Source of the DNA: Synechococcus sp. PCC 7335
Lineage (GTDB): Bacteria; Cyanobacteriota; Cyanobacteriia; Phormidesmidales; Phormidesmidaceae
Assembly (NCBI RefSeq): GCF_000155595.1
Contig: NZ_DS989904.1
Coordinates: 752,477 to 816,476 of the forward strand
DNA length: 64,000 bases
Reading direction: 5' to 3'
The notes beneath the pieces were generated by a model. The model was not told the DNA's origin, did not search any database, and saw only the letters and a list, made by a program, of their open reading frames with translations. Below, in pieces: positions 1 to 7,807 of the stretch (positions are counted from its first letter, which is position 1; every line of letters begins with the position of its first letter). The translations under genes and the position numbers were made by a program.

Positions 1-77
1 GCTGGTACCGCAATTCCTAAATCTACTGATTGATCTGACTCAGAAATATCTACGGTAAACTGCTCAGCGATCGTCAT
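1..77 (-). CDS. Partial CDS, N-terminus only (runs off left edge)
   Basis: An open minus-strand frame begins with ATG at 77 and is still open at base 1. The visible 25 residues start MTIAEQFTVDISES and continue with an acidic, Val/Asp-rich stretch. There is only a weak purine-rich candidate ribosome site upstream. I do not recognise the family; too little is visible to name a function. The alternative is a chance open frame. Confidence 0.45.
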   Translation of the reverse strand, partial: MTIAEQFTVDISESDQSVDLGIAVP

Positions 78-272
78 TGAAATACCTATCACGAAAAAAG
101 AATCGGCTAAGGGAATCAGGAAAAGATAACCTTAGCGAAAAAGAAGCCGAATTATTATGACATGCGCTTATCCCCAACGCTGATGACTAGTTTACTGATG
201 ACCCACTATGACGGTTGCCGTGACAGACAACCTTAGTTCAGTACAACGCGAGTAAGTACAACAAGGAAACCC

Positions 273-776
273 CTATCGAAAAAGTAGCGTCCACACTTGG
301 CCAGCAACCCAGATAGATACCGCAGCCATCCCAATAACCAGCGATACAAGTCCCACAATGACTACAATTGAAAATATCTTATCCGCGGCTCGGCTCGGCA
401 CAGGCGCAGCCATATGTTTTTCTATCAGTGCCACATTCTGACTATTCGCCTTCCAACCCACGTCGAATAAATCCCCCAGCACAGGCACCATTCCACTGAG
501 TACATCGAGGAGAATATTGCAGCCCATTCGTCCTAGTGTCTGGGCAGGTAGACCCATCTTGGCCGCCTCAAATACAATATAGACAGAGAGTAAGCCCGTT
601 ACTACATCACCTCCTCCTGGCAGCAATCCCAGAATTGGATCGAGGCCGACTCGAATACCTGAGCCAGGAATTGCGATCGCCTTATCTAAGAGATGGCTCA
701 TTCGCTGCAGGCGTTTAAGAGAAGCAGTCGTGACGTCAGCTTTGTGTATAGAAGACTTATCTGAAGGAAGAGACAT
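273..776 (-). CDS. DUF4112 family membrane protein
   Basis: The 167-residue product carries the DUF4112 signature: a GLDPILGLLPGGGD motif around residues 45-58, followed by a hydrophobic segment and a second Gly/Pro-rich turn with DVLSGMVPVLGDLFD around residues 90-104. A clear membrane segment lies near the C-terminus (about residues 133-158). The family is widespread in bacteria and has no established function. ATG at 776 is the start. It stands alone; the neighbours on both sides give no operon hint. Identification of the family is confident, its role unknown. Confidence 0.85.
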   Translation of the reverse strand: MSLPSDKSSIHKADVTTASLKRLQRMSHLLDKAIAIPGSGIRVGLDPILGLLPGGGDVVTGLLSVYIVFEAAKMGLPAQTLGRMGCNILLDVLSGMVPVLGDLFDVGWKANSQNVALIEKHMAAPVPSRAADKIFSIVVIVGLVSLVIGMAAVSIWVAGQVWTLLFR

Positions 777-978
777 AAAAGCAATTAGGACTTCTTGTAT
801 CGGCTGCTATGTGCTGCAAAGGTAGCCTAATCAATTACTCAAACCTTCACTCTGAGGATATGATCTTTACCACAAGGGCATGGGATCAAAAGAGATAAGT
901 AGACTAATGTACAAAGTTCTTAAATTATGGTTTAGCGTCCGTTTGCTAGGCTAGAGCGCAAATCGATCTAATCGCATC

Positions 979-1203
979 ATGCCAAATTCCACTACTCAAA
1001 CTTGTCCTATTTGCAGCGTCAAAATAATAACTGGCACAGCAGGAGGCGATCGCGTTGTCTTCTCTAGTGGGCCACAGGGCAGCCGAGCTAAATTATGGGC
1101 TAGAGTCTGTCAGTACAACAAAAAGTCAGGATGCATCAATGAACAGGGAAAGGATGAAAGTATCACCGCCGATGATTACTACAAAGACGCACCTTCTACC
1201 TAG
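979..1203 (+). CDS. Small four-cysteine hypothetical protein
   Basis: This 74-residue product has a CPIC knuckle near residue 9 and two further cysteines (about residues 44 and 52, the latter in KKSGC), the spacing expected of a small zinc-ribbon-like fold. The rest is polar with an acidic tail. I do not recognise a named family. ATG at 979 is the only sensible start; PPC-domain gene follows on the same strand after 78 bases. A second overlapping frame (1055-1276) was rejected because it lacks such structure. Zinc binding is inference. Confidence 0.6.
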   Translation: MPNSTTQTCPICSVKIITGTAGGDRVVFSSGPQGSRAKLWARVCQYNKKSGCINEQGKDESITADDYYKDAPST

Positions 1204-1281
1204 TTCTTCTCAACGTTCTGACTGTTCGCTCTTTGGTCGTAACGCCCATCCATTTGATCTAACGCTACCTAGCTAAATTCT

Positions 1282-1719
1282 ATGAAACCAACTAAATTTC
1301 TAGCGATCGCAGTTCCGGCCTTTCTACTCACTACTGGTCTTGGCATGGGTAAAGCTGCTGCCGAGCTATATAACCCCCCAACTTTAGACGGACGAGAAAT
1401 TAACGACACGCTCTCCAACAGTGATATTCCCACCGGGCTAGGTGGCTTTGCCAAAGATTACGTAGTCGATCTAGAAGCTGGCGACCAGATCACTGTTGAT
1501 GCTATCTCAGAAGAGTTTGACACGCTGGTTATGCTGATGGACGCTAACGGCATCACTGTCAGCGAAAACGATGATGGCCCTGACGGGAGCACTAACTCTC
1601 TGCTATTTGCCCGGATTAGCGAAGCGGGTAAATACACCATCCGCGTCCGTTCTTACGCAGGTGAGGGCTCTGGTCCTTTTTCGATTAAGGTGGCTCGTCT
1701 GCGTCCTATCGAATTCTAG
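1282..1719 (+). CDS. Secreted PPC (pre-peptidase C-terminal) domain protein
   Basis: The product has 145 residues. Residues 1 to about 27 form a signal peptide (hydrophobic core then AAA). The rest matches the bacterial pre-peptidase C-terminal domain: a YVVDLEAGDQITV beta strand, a FDTLVMLMDANG strand-turn, an acidic ENDDGPDGSTNS loop and a GKYTIRVRSYAGEGSGPFSI terminal sheet. PPC domains usually sit at the C-terminus of secreted proteases; here the domain is alone, so it may be a calcium-stabilised periplasmic or extracellular binding module. No protease domain is encoded nearby. Confidence 0.8.
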   Translation: MKPTKFLAIAVPAFLLTTGLGMGKAAAELYNPPTLDGREINDTLSNSDIPTGLGGFAKDYVVDLEAGDQITVDAISEEFDTLVMLMDANGITVSENDDGPDGSTNSLLFARISEAGKYTIRVRSYAGEGSGPFSIKVARLRPIEF

Positions 1720-1758
1720 GCAAGAGTTAGCAAGGCTAAATAGGTGACAGGCTAGGTC

Positions 1759-1797
1759 GGTTGACAGATCAAATGGGTTGACACAAATAGGTTGACA
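1759..1797 (+). repeat. Three spaced GGTTGACA repeats upstream of tRNA-Phe
   Basis: The octamer GGTTGACA occurs at 1759-1766, 1776-1783 and 1790-1797, between the PPC gene and the tRNA. TTGACA is the canonical -35 hexamer, but I see no well-spaced -10 box for any copy. A direct repeat of TGCGCCAAAA follows at about 1833-1855. The function is unknown; it may be promoter-related or slippage-derived. Confidence 0.5.
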
Positions 1798-1922
1798 ATA
1801 GAGCCGTTTCGAGGGGTGAGTTGCTAACATAGTGCGCCAAAATGTGCGCCAAAAGACCTCCAAAAAATTGTCTTGCTACCGTCCCCCTATTTTGTTAACT
1901 TAGTTAGGCGCAAAACGCGCAA

Positions 1923-1995
1923 GCCGGGATAGCTCAGCTGGTAGAGCAGTGGACTGAAAATCCTCGTGTCGGCGGTTCAAGTCCGCCTCCTGGCA
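1923..1995 (+). tRNA. tRNA-Phe (anticodon GAA)
   Basis: A 73-nt cloverleaf with acceptor stem GCCGGGA/TCCTGGC (one G-U pair), D-arm GCTCAGCTGGTAGAGC, anticodon loop CTGAAAA (GAA) and T-arm around GGTTCAAGTCC. CCA is not encoded. In the anticodon stem (GTGGA against TCCTC) position 28 is U facing U42, giving one mismatch inside an otherwise standard stem. Confidence 0.95.
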
Positions 1996-2012
1996 TTTCA
2001 TATTTGCCGCAA

Positions 2013-2045
2013 CCCTGAACCTCGTGGTTTAGGGCTTTATTTTCG
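2013..2045 (+). terminator. Rho-independent terminator after tRNA-Phe
   Basis: CCCTGAACC (2013-2021), loop TCGT, GGTTTAGGG (2026-2034), followed by CTTTATTTT. The nine-base stem contains one G-U pair. It lies 17 bases after the tRNA end. Confidence 0.75.
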
Positions 2046-2072
2046 GGTTTACTCAGGGTCGTAGCTCTAGGT

Positions 2073-2166
2073 GATGGCCATTGCTGATCACTGAGCTCTT
2101 CATACATCAAGGGTTCCAGCCCTAGAAAATGTGTAGAGCTAAATGGCGAAAGCTATAGCTTTGTAG
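2073..2166 (+). repeat. Dispersed structured repeat, copy A
   Basis: About 92 nt that recur in inverted orientation at 21943-22036 with roughly 86 percent identity by hand alignment (about 12 substitutions, mostly transitions, and one indel). Shared elements include AGGG-loop-CCCT and AAAGCTATAGCTTT, which can form small hairpins. No coding frame is conserved. The rest of this roughly 300-base intergenic stretch (1996-2301) holds the tRNA terminator and no gene. Confidence 0.75.
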
Positions 2167-2301
2167 GAGAGGGTTGTAGCGCCTAAGCAGGCTGCGAGCT
2201 AAGTGCAGATTACTGTAGGAGCATATTCTTGGGCTAAGAGCGTATACGAAGGCAGATGGCTACTATAAACCTCCAGCCGCTTTTGTCAATCTTCAATCGC
2301 T

Positions 2302-3249
2302 CTATCCTATTGGCTTAGGATCTTGAAACAGCGGTGTACTCAAATATCGCTCGCCGAAACTAGGCTGAATCATCACAATCAGCTTTCCTTTGTTTTCAGA
2401 CCGTTTTGCAATTTTCACCGCTGCGCACAGAGCCGCGCCGCTAGAGATACCCGAAAGAATACCTTCGTCTTTTGCAAGACGTCTACCGAATGCGATCGCC
2501 TCATCATCCGTTACGGTTACGACTTCATCTATCAAATCCTGCTTCAACACCTTTGGAACAAATCCAGCTCCAATCCCTTGAATTTTGTGGGGACCAGGCA
2601 TCCTTCCAGACAGAACAGCACTATTTACGGGCTCTACTGCTATCACGCGAAAGCTTGGCTTCCGTTGCTTAATCACCTCACCGACGCCTGTAATCGTGCC
2701 ACCCGTTCCGACGCCTGCCACCAAAAAATCTGCCTGACCTTCTGTATCCTGCCAGATCTCTTCCGCCGTCGAACGTCGATGAATTAGGGGGTTCGCTGGA
2801 TTATCAAACTGCTGTAGCATGTAGGCATCTGGCAGTGTATCCACCAAAGTCTGCGCTCGCTGAATACAGCCACTCATTCCTTCTATTCCAGGTGTAAGTT
2901 CTAGCTCAGCGCCGTAGGCTCGCAGCATCGCCCGCCGCTCAGAACTCATTGTCTCCGGCATCGTCAATACTAGCCTGTATCCTTTTGCTGCTGCTGCCAT
3001 TGCCAGCGCAATTCCTGTATTTCCCGAAGTCGGTTCTACCAGCGTCGTCTTCCCTGGCACAATATCACCAGCTTCTTCAGCCGCTTCGATCATACTAATG
3101 CCAATACGATCCTTCACGGAGGCCGATGGATTCATCCCCTCTAACTTCACCACAATTTGAGCTACACAACCCTCACTTTCAGGAATCCGGGCCAAACGCA
3201 CCATTGGGGTATGTCCAATCAGCTCAGTCACACTGTTCGCAATCTTCAT
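2302..3249 (-). CDS. cysK: Cysteine synthase A (O-acetylserine sulfhydrylase)
   Basis: PLP-dependent enzyme making cysteine from O-acetylserine and sulfide in the cytoplasm. The 315-residue product has family length and motifs: PLP lysine in [11 protein letters not shown] (about residue 45), the [11 protein letters not shown] substrate loop, the [11 protein letters not shown] phosphate loop, and a C-terminal GIGAGFVP plus [11 protein letters not shown] at 3249 was chosen; GTG at 3252 is in frame immediately before it. It lies 107 bases downstream of an Rrf2 regulator on the same strand, which suggests sulfur-responsive control. CysK is favoured over CysM because of overall length and motifs. 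Confidence 0.93.
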   Translation of the reverse strand: MKIANSVTELIGHTPMVRLARIPESEGCVAQIVVKLEGMNPSASVKDRIGISMIEAAEEAGDIVPGKTTLVEPTSGNTGIALAMAAAAKGYRLVLTMPETMSSERRAMLRAYGAELELTPGIEGMSGCIQRAQTLVDTLPDAYMLQQFDNPANPLIHRRSTAEEIWQDTEGQADFLVAGVGTGGTITGVGEVIKQRKPSFRVIAVEPVNSAVLSGRMPGPHKIQGIGAGFVPKVLKQDLIDEVVTVTDDEAIAFGRRLAKDEGILSGISSGAALCAAVKIAKRSENKGKLIVMIQPSFGERYLSTPLFQDPKPIG

Positions 3250-3359
3250 CACAATTCACTCTCTACAGCTTCCGTCAATCAAGCAAGGTAGACCTGCCGC
3301 TTCTATGCGTTTCTCCCACATCACAAACAGGTAGGCAACAATATGACTAGGCGATAGAA

Positions 3360-3794
3360 CTATATGTAGTACATCAAATCTACTTGCTGCCGCGTATTGC
3401 GCTTATCGACTAAATCTTGCAGCGTGTATTCTTCTAACACCGATTCAGCCGAACGCCATACCTCTTGCCACACCTCACTCACGACTGCTCCTTCTGTGGT
3501 CTGCGGAGACTTCACCTCTCTTGCGTTTGCGTCAAATCCCTCAATACAGCTCACGACATCTAGCAACGACACCTGCCAAGGTTCACGAGTAAGTAAGTAT
3601 CCTCCCTTTGCACCCCGTTGGCTCTTCACAAACCCACCTCTGCGCAGCGTCGCTAATAGCTGCTCCAAATAGCGATCGGGAATACCTTGCTGCGCTGCAA
3701 TCTGACAGATTCTTAGCGGTTCTCCCTTGCTGTAGTGCAAGCTTAGCTCTATTAAAGCCAGCAAGGCGTACTCGCTTTTGCAGGATAGTTCCAC
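3360..3794 (-). CDS. Rrf2 family transcriptional regulator, CymR-like
   Basis: Winged-helix regulator of the Rrf2 family. The N-terminus has the diagnostic VELSCKSEYALLALIELS helix, followed by the recognition region IPDRYLEQLLATLRRGGFVKSQRGAKGGY. The IscR/NsrR type three-cysteine iron-sulfur cluster is absent (only one Cys, in VVSCIEG), so it is more like CymR, which senses cysteine status through interaction with CysK. GTG at 3794 is chosen because it places the start at the family position; an upstream TTG at 3812 is possible. It is upstream of, and codirectional with, cysK, which is the likely target. Confidence 0.85.
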   Translation of the reverse strand: MELSCKSEYALLALIELSLHYSKGEPLRICQIAAQQGIPDRYLEQLLATLRRGGFVKSQRGAKGGYLLTREPWQVSLLDVVSCIEGFDANAREVKSPQTTEGAVVSEVWQEVWRSAESVLEEYTLQDLVDKRNTRQQVDLMYYI

Positions 3795-3928
3795 AGTGAT
3801 GCAGGTAGACAAACGTTACTTAGGCAAACAAGTCAGACATCCAATCAACAGATGGTGTAACCCGTCTAGCCAGTACATTCAGTATACTCCGGTTCCACGG
3901 TGGGGATTGTTTCTTTAGAAAAGACAAC

Positions 3929-3960
3929 AAAAAAGACCTCACGGATTCGCAAGGTCTTTT
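3929..3960 (-). terminator. Terminator of the porin gene (possibly bidirectional)
   Basis: AAAAGACCT (3931-3939) and AGGTCTTTT (3952-3960) form a nine-base stem with a 12-base loop. On the minus strand the stem is followed by a T-rich run. It lies about 60 bases past the stop of the porin gene and could also act on the plus strand. Confidence 0.8.
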
Positions 3961-4016
3961 CTGTTTCTTTGTTACTTCTTCAGATGGTTCTTTAGGGATT
4001 AGAGGCCCCTAGAAGT

Positions 4017-5567
4017 TTAGAACCTGAAGGTTGCACGGAGTGCGCCGTAGAAGTTATCATCATCACCGATATCAGAGTCGTTGTCCGCATAGATAACAGC
4101 GGGTGTGAGAGTGAAATACTCATTAAGAGCTAGCTCGTAGTAAGCCTCAACCAAGAGAGGGTCGCGGTCCACGTTTGGAGAAATCGCTGCATAAGCACCT
4201 AGATTGCCACCAAACAGCTCAGGGAAGTTAATACCACCACCGTAGGAATCGAGATCACCATCCCCTTCAGCAGGTGTGTAAGCATAGTGACCAGCAACTT
4301 GAACACGACCGAAGTCTAGGTTAACCAAACCAGCAACAGTGTACTCAGGAGAGCCCTCACCATCTTGGTCACCATCGATGTAAGCAACAGCTGCGTCAAT
4401 GAAACCATCAGTGAGGAAGTTTAGCTGAGCGATGTAGCTATAGTTGTTGAACAAGCCAGTATCATCTGGATCGATGAGATCGCCTGCCTCATCGAAGCCA
4501 CGGTTGACGTTACCAGTATCAGTAGAGTAGCCAAGGTCTAGAACAAGGTTATCAGTGAACGCAATGTTCACACCTGCACCAAATGCGTCACCACCCTGAT
4601 AGAGGTCGTAGAATTCGGGGCCACTAGCATCAGCTACAGCAGGGCCATCAAAAGGAACGATAGTGCTAGTAACGAAGTCGTCGGTTACAATGCTGTTCGC
4701 TGCGACGATACCGCTAAAGCGGTTGCCAATGGGAAAGCTGTAGAAAACATCGTCTAGACCAAGGTTGTCATCAACACCAGCTATTGGACCGCTCTGACTA
4801 GCCAAACCACCCTCTGTGTTGGCTAGTGCTCCTGCATCGTCAGACGCCTGCAAACGAATACGCAGTCTATCTTCGCCAGTAAAGCTAGTATCGAAGTTTA
4901 GACGAGCACGGTAATCAAACGTAGCATCAGCTTCTTCACCACCGACGTTGCCATCGCCAGCTTCAAGCGCTTCAGAAGGACCACCATCTAGAGCAGTACC
5001 GTCTGCGATTTCTGTAGTATCACCGAAAGGAACAACTAGATTGGCGTCTAACTGACCACGCAACTTAGTAGTCGTAGAGAACTGATTCGCCTCTAGCTCT
5101 GCTACGTCAGCTTCTAGCAAATCTGTACGACCGCGAAGGGTAGCTAGCTCGGCTGCAAACTCTTCTTGCAAACGCTGAACACCATCAATGTCACCACCGC
5201 CAATGAGCTGGATGACGACGTCTAAGCATGCGTTCAAACCAGCGGCAAACTCATAGCGAGTCATGGCGCGGTTACCACGGAAGGTACGGTCGGGGTAGCC
5301 TTCTAGACAGCCATACTCTTCTACCAAGCGCTGTAGCGCTGTGAACGCCCAGTCGCCTGCGCGTACATCTGACAGTTCAGAAACGCTGGTAACCTGTGCG
5401 AGCTGAATAGGCTCTGCAACCACTACTTCTGTATCTGTAGCTTCAACGTCAAAGCTTTCAACAGCGGCACTTTCAACTAGACTCTCTGCGGCTACGGCAT
5501 TACCGGATACAGCTAGAACTGCACCGAAAGCAGCGGGCACGGCAAGCAATGCTTTCAAATTTTTCAT
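4017..5567 (-). CDS. Iron-uptake/Som-type SLH porin
   Basis: Outer-membrane porin of the cyanobacterial Som/iron uptake porin family, 516 residues. It has a signal peptide (about residues 1-27, ending AVAAES), a single SLH motif around residues 60-115 (DVRAGDWAFTALQRLVEEYG then GYPDRTFRGNRAMTRYEFA), a coiled-coil about residues 125-165, and a beta-barrel domain ending in an aromatic residue (LRATFRF). The SLH and coiled-coil anchor to peptidoglycan while the barrel allows solute or iron diffusion. ATG at 5567. A terminator follows, and the leader carries a potential Yfr1 sRNA pairing site. The barrel is highly acidic. Confidence 0.92.
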   Translation of the reverse strand: MKNLKALLAVPAAFGAVLAVSGNAVAAESLVESAAVESFDVEATDTEVVVAEPIQLAQVTSVSELSDVRAGDWAFTALQRLVEEYGCLEGYPDRTFRGNRAMTRYEFAAGLNACLDVVIQLIGGGDIDGVQRLQEEFAAELATLRGRTDLLEADVAELEANQFSTTTKLRGQLDANLVVPFGDTTEIADGTALDGGPSEALEAGDGNVGGEEADATFDYRARLNFDTSFTGEDRLRIRLQASDDAGALANTEGGLASQSGPIAGVDDNLGLDDVFYSFPIGNRFSGIVAANSIVTDDFVTSTIVPFDGPAVADASGPEFYDLYQGGDAFGAGVNIAFTDNLVLDLGYSTDTGNVNRGFDEAGDLIDPDDTGLFNNYSYIAQLNFLTDGFIDAAVAYIDGDQDGEGSPEYTVAGLVNLDFGRVQVAGHYAYTPAEGDGDLDSYGGGINFPELFGGNLGAYAAISPNVDRDPLLVEAYYELALNEYFTLTPAVIYADNDSDIGDDDNFYGALRATFRF

Positions 5568-5577
5568 TTTTTCTCTT

Positions 5578-5588
5578 ATTCCTCACAC
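5578..5588 (-). promoter_or_regulatory. Candidate Yfr1 sRNA pairing site in porin leader
   Basis: On the minus strand the leader reads GTGTGAGGAAT just upstream of the porin start. Its complement differs at one base from the published Yfr1 loop motif ACUCCUCACAC (10 of 11 match, nine consecutive). It contains GAGGA, so it overlaps a possible Shine-Dalgarno sequence about 14 bases before ATG 5567. Repression of som porins by Yfr1 is known from picocyanobacteria; transfer to this gene is inference. Yfr1 itself is not in this window. Confidence 0.5.
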
Positions 5589-6159
5589 TAATAAGCAAAA
5601 AAGTTTGACCCTGTTTGCCAGGCTGAAGGATGGCATCGAATACAGGCACTAAAGAACTTGCATACCAATACTTCTTCAACTTATCGGCAATGCTAACAGA
5701 TCTATTTGGCCAGATACAATCCCTAAGGACACTTTTTAGACACTTTTTATTAGCGTCTGTCCAGACGGCTGTCATCGAACCAGCCATTCTATCTATTACC
5801 TGATGCTTATCTAAGAGGTCCTGTTGAGGCGAGGAGTGTCTGCAATGGGCTCACAGATAGCGATTCATAGCTCAAGGCAAACGGCTTTAAGAAGAGATTT
5901 TCGCAGGCTACAGCGCTACATATCATGTTGAATTGCAACCATCAGAATAAATTATCCAAGGCCCAACGCATCAATGCGCTCTAGCTTTATGTGCGCTAGT
6001 AGCTCTACCGGCTCAATATGAGCGCACGTCGTAATTGTTGTTCTCCATTTTTCAACAGAGTCTACAGGGAAGTTCAGATAATCATAGGTGAGGAATTGTA
6101 AGACTCTTAAAGGAGCTTTTAGGCATCAGCTCAATATGAAGAGATTTTCTCTTTAAAAA
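5589..6159. other. Non-coding stretch upstream of the porin
   Basis: About 570 bases with no convincing gene. A minus-strand frame 5500-5787 overlaps the porin start and leader and has no protein-like features. The interval probably holds the porin promoter and long leader. I could not define a promoter with confidence. Confidence 0.5.
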
Positions 6160-6224
6160 ACTATCCGCTCCTACCCGTAGACTTTCGCTGCAGAAACTGA
6201 GCAAATGTCTTTTGGTAGGAGCGG
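6160..6224 (-). terminator. Long-loop hairpin with T run, end of ycf39/small-ORF transcript
   Basis: CCGCTCCTACC (6165-6175) and GGTAGGAGCGG (6214-6224) form a perfect 11-bp inverted repeat around a 38-base loop. On the minus strand the stem is followed by ATAG then six T. Such a long loop is unusual for an ordinary terminator and could be a structured RNA 3' end. Confidence 0.65.
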
Positions 6225-6305
6225 TCTAGTCGGATCTTCAGGTCAAAACCAAACCGCCGGGAGGAACCCCTTGCACCTTAGCTAGAACTGATGTTTTAGC
6301 GAGTC

Positions 6306-6377
6306 CTAGAGGACAGCCCCGGCACACAGCCGGCTTACATCAACCTGAAGACCCACGCGCATATCACTAACGTTCAT
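6306..6377 (-). CDS. Possible small protein (23 aa) with perfect Shine-Dalgarno
   Basis: Minus-strand ATG at 6377 is preceded by AGGAGGTGAT with eight bases between AGGAGG and ATG, an unusually complete ribosome site for this window. The product starts MNVSDMRVGLQVDVSRLC and is 23 residues long. Two hairpins precede it (CTAAAC/GTTTAG at 6398-6416, CAAGCAG/CTGCTTG at 6421-6440), a CCGGC-ACACA-GCCGG hairpin lies inside it, and a long-loop terminator follows at 6160-6224. I do not recognise the peptide. It could be a small protein, a leader peptide, or coincidence within a structured RNA. Confidence 0.4.
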   Translation of the reverse strand: MNVSDMRVGLQVDVSRLCAGAVL

Positions 6378-6528
6378 GGGCATCACCTCCTGTATTCCTA
6401 AACGGATTTTGTTTAGTGGACAAGCAGCCTTGACTGCTTGGCTACAAAGATAGCACGTCCCTATAAAAGTGTGCATAAAAAGTGCCTTGAAGCTGGATCG
6501 ATGAAAGCAGTGCTGAACTGAACCCAAC

Positions 6529-7491
6529 TTAGAACGGCACCTTTTTCTTAGCGTCGCGACCACTCTCAAAGTCTAGCTCCTTGAGTTTCTTCATGATGCG
6601 AGTGAAGTACTCTTGCAAGTAGTCCTCTAACATCGTAATCTCGCTTTTGTCGATCTCAAACGTTTCATAGACCTCTGCCATCGGCGCATCCATAGTGTTG
6701 CCACTAGCACTCACTTCTGTAAACGCTAGGCGATCGGCCAAGTCCCAAGTCCACTGGAAGAAAGCCGCTAGGTTACGAGCACCTCTTAGCAGCGCTGGCG
6801 GCATATTAGAGACATTGGCATTCTGTTCAGAAAGACGCTCACACAGTCTGATGATTTCGTAGGCACCCCAGGCCCTAGGGCCAGCTAATGGGAAAGTCTT
6901 ATTTTCAGCCGCAGGTAGCTTCAGCGCTTTGACTGCAAACTTAGCAATGTCTTGACTATTCATGTATGCGATAGGACCAGCTTCGCCCATTACCCAAACG
7001 GACTGCCTTTCTAGTATGGGAATAGCGTACTGTCCCACTAACCCTTGCATGAAGCCACAGGGCCTAAAAATGGTGTAGTTCAATCCTGATTCTTTGAGAA
7101 AAGCTTCGACGCATTCCTTAATCTCCATCAACGGCACGTTAGGATACTCACCTGCGCCTAGAATAGAAAAGAATATAAAACGTTCAACTCCAGCTTCCTT
7201 GGCCGTTTTTATCAGCGCCACCTTACCGTGCCAATCGACGTCATAAATGCCCTCTTTCTCCGCAGGGCGAGAAGTCGCAGCATCGATAACGGCGTCTACA
7301 TTTTCAAAGCAGGGCGGCAAACTACCTGGACCAGTCAGGTCTGCCTTAACAAGTTGGGCGCCCCACTCTCTAAGAAAGCTCGCTTTTTGAAAGTTCCGAA
7401 CCAGACACTTAACTTCATAGCCTTCATCTAGAGCTCGGCGAACGATCTGCCTGCCTAAAGTGCCAGTTGCGCCAACGACTAATAAGACCAT
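6529..7491 (-). CDS. ycf39: Ycf39/HCF244-type photosystem II assembly factor
   Basis: Atypical short-chain dehydrogenase (NmrA-like) of 320 residues. The N-terminal Rossmann motif VVGATGTLGRQIVRRAL binds NAD(P); characteristic Ycf39 segments follow (VKCLVRNFQKASFLREWGA, FRPCGFMQGLVGQYAIPILE, and the C-terminal KKKVPF). In cyanobacteria Ycf39 works with high-light-inducible proteins to deliver chlorophyll to newly made D1 during photosystem II assembly at the thylakoid. ATG at 7491. petM lies 138 bases upstream on the same strand, a common cyanobacterial pairing. Confidence 0.93.
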   Translation of the reverse strand: MVLLVVGATGTLGRQIVRRALDEGYEVKCLVRNFQKASFLREWGAQLVKADLTGPGSLPPCFENVDAVIDAATSRPAEKEGIYDVDWHGKVALIKTAKEAGVERFIFFSILGAGEYPNVPLMEIKECVEAFLKESGLNYTIFRPCGFMQGLVGQYAIPILERQSVWVMGEAGPIAYMNSQDIAKFAVKALKLPAAENKTFPLAGPRAWGAYEIIRLCERLSEQNANVSNMPPALLRGARNLAAFFQWTWDLADRLAFTEVSASGNTMDAPMAEVYETFEIDKSEITMLEDYLQEYFTRIMKKLKELDFESGRDAKKKVPF

Positions 7492-7629
7492 GAGTTAAGG
7501 TAAACAAAACTTAATATGCTTCTCAGTCTAGCAGAAGTCGTCGCTGACACAAATATCTCAGGACTGAATCGAGTGTGAGTCAGTCCTATCTTTTTCAGAG
7601 ACGAACTTCATGCGTGTAAAGGTAAATAA

Positions 7630-7734
7630 CTATTCTTCTCCGCCTTGTACTTTGAGCATTAAGAAGCCAACGCTAAGGCCAACTAGAATCATGCCAAATA
7701 CCAACACTGCTGTAGAAAAAATTTCGCCGCCCAT
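7630..7734 (-). CDS. petM: Cytochrome b6f complex subunit PetM
   Basis: A 34-residue single-span thylakoid protein, subunit VII of cytochrome b6f. It starts MGGEIFSTAVLVFGMILVG and ends FLMLKVQGGEE, the family pattern (GEIF at the N-terminus, a hydrophobic helix with Gly, and a KVQG tail). ATG at 7734, stop at 7630-7632. It is upstream of ycf39 in the same direction. Confidence 0.92.
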   Translation of the reverse strand: MGGEIFSTAVLVFGMILVGLSVGFLMLKVQGGEE

Positions 7735-7807
7735 GTGCAACTATCTCCTGTTCTATCGTGAATATCTCTGAATATCAGGCCCATTTTAGAGCGTTTTGGA
7801 ACCCCTC

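Noticed and set aside
1792-1830. TTGACA at 1792 as a -35 box of the tRNA-Phe promoter
   Set aside because: No matching -10 box at 16-18 bases; the TAACAT downstream is too far.
2323-2787. Plus-strand 154-residue frame antisense to cysK
   Set aside because: Complementary to a clear cysK; the composition is Cys/His/Arg-rich, as usual for antisense frames.
5500-5787. Minus-strand 95-residue frame overlapping the porin start
   Set aside because: It runs into the porin signal region, has no motif, and would lie in another frame of the leader.
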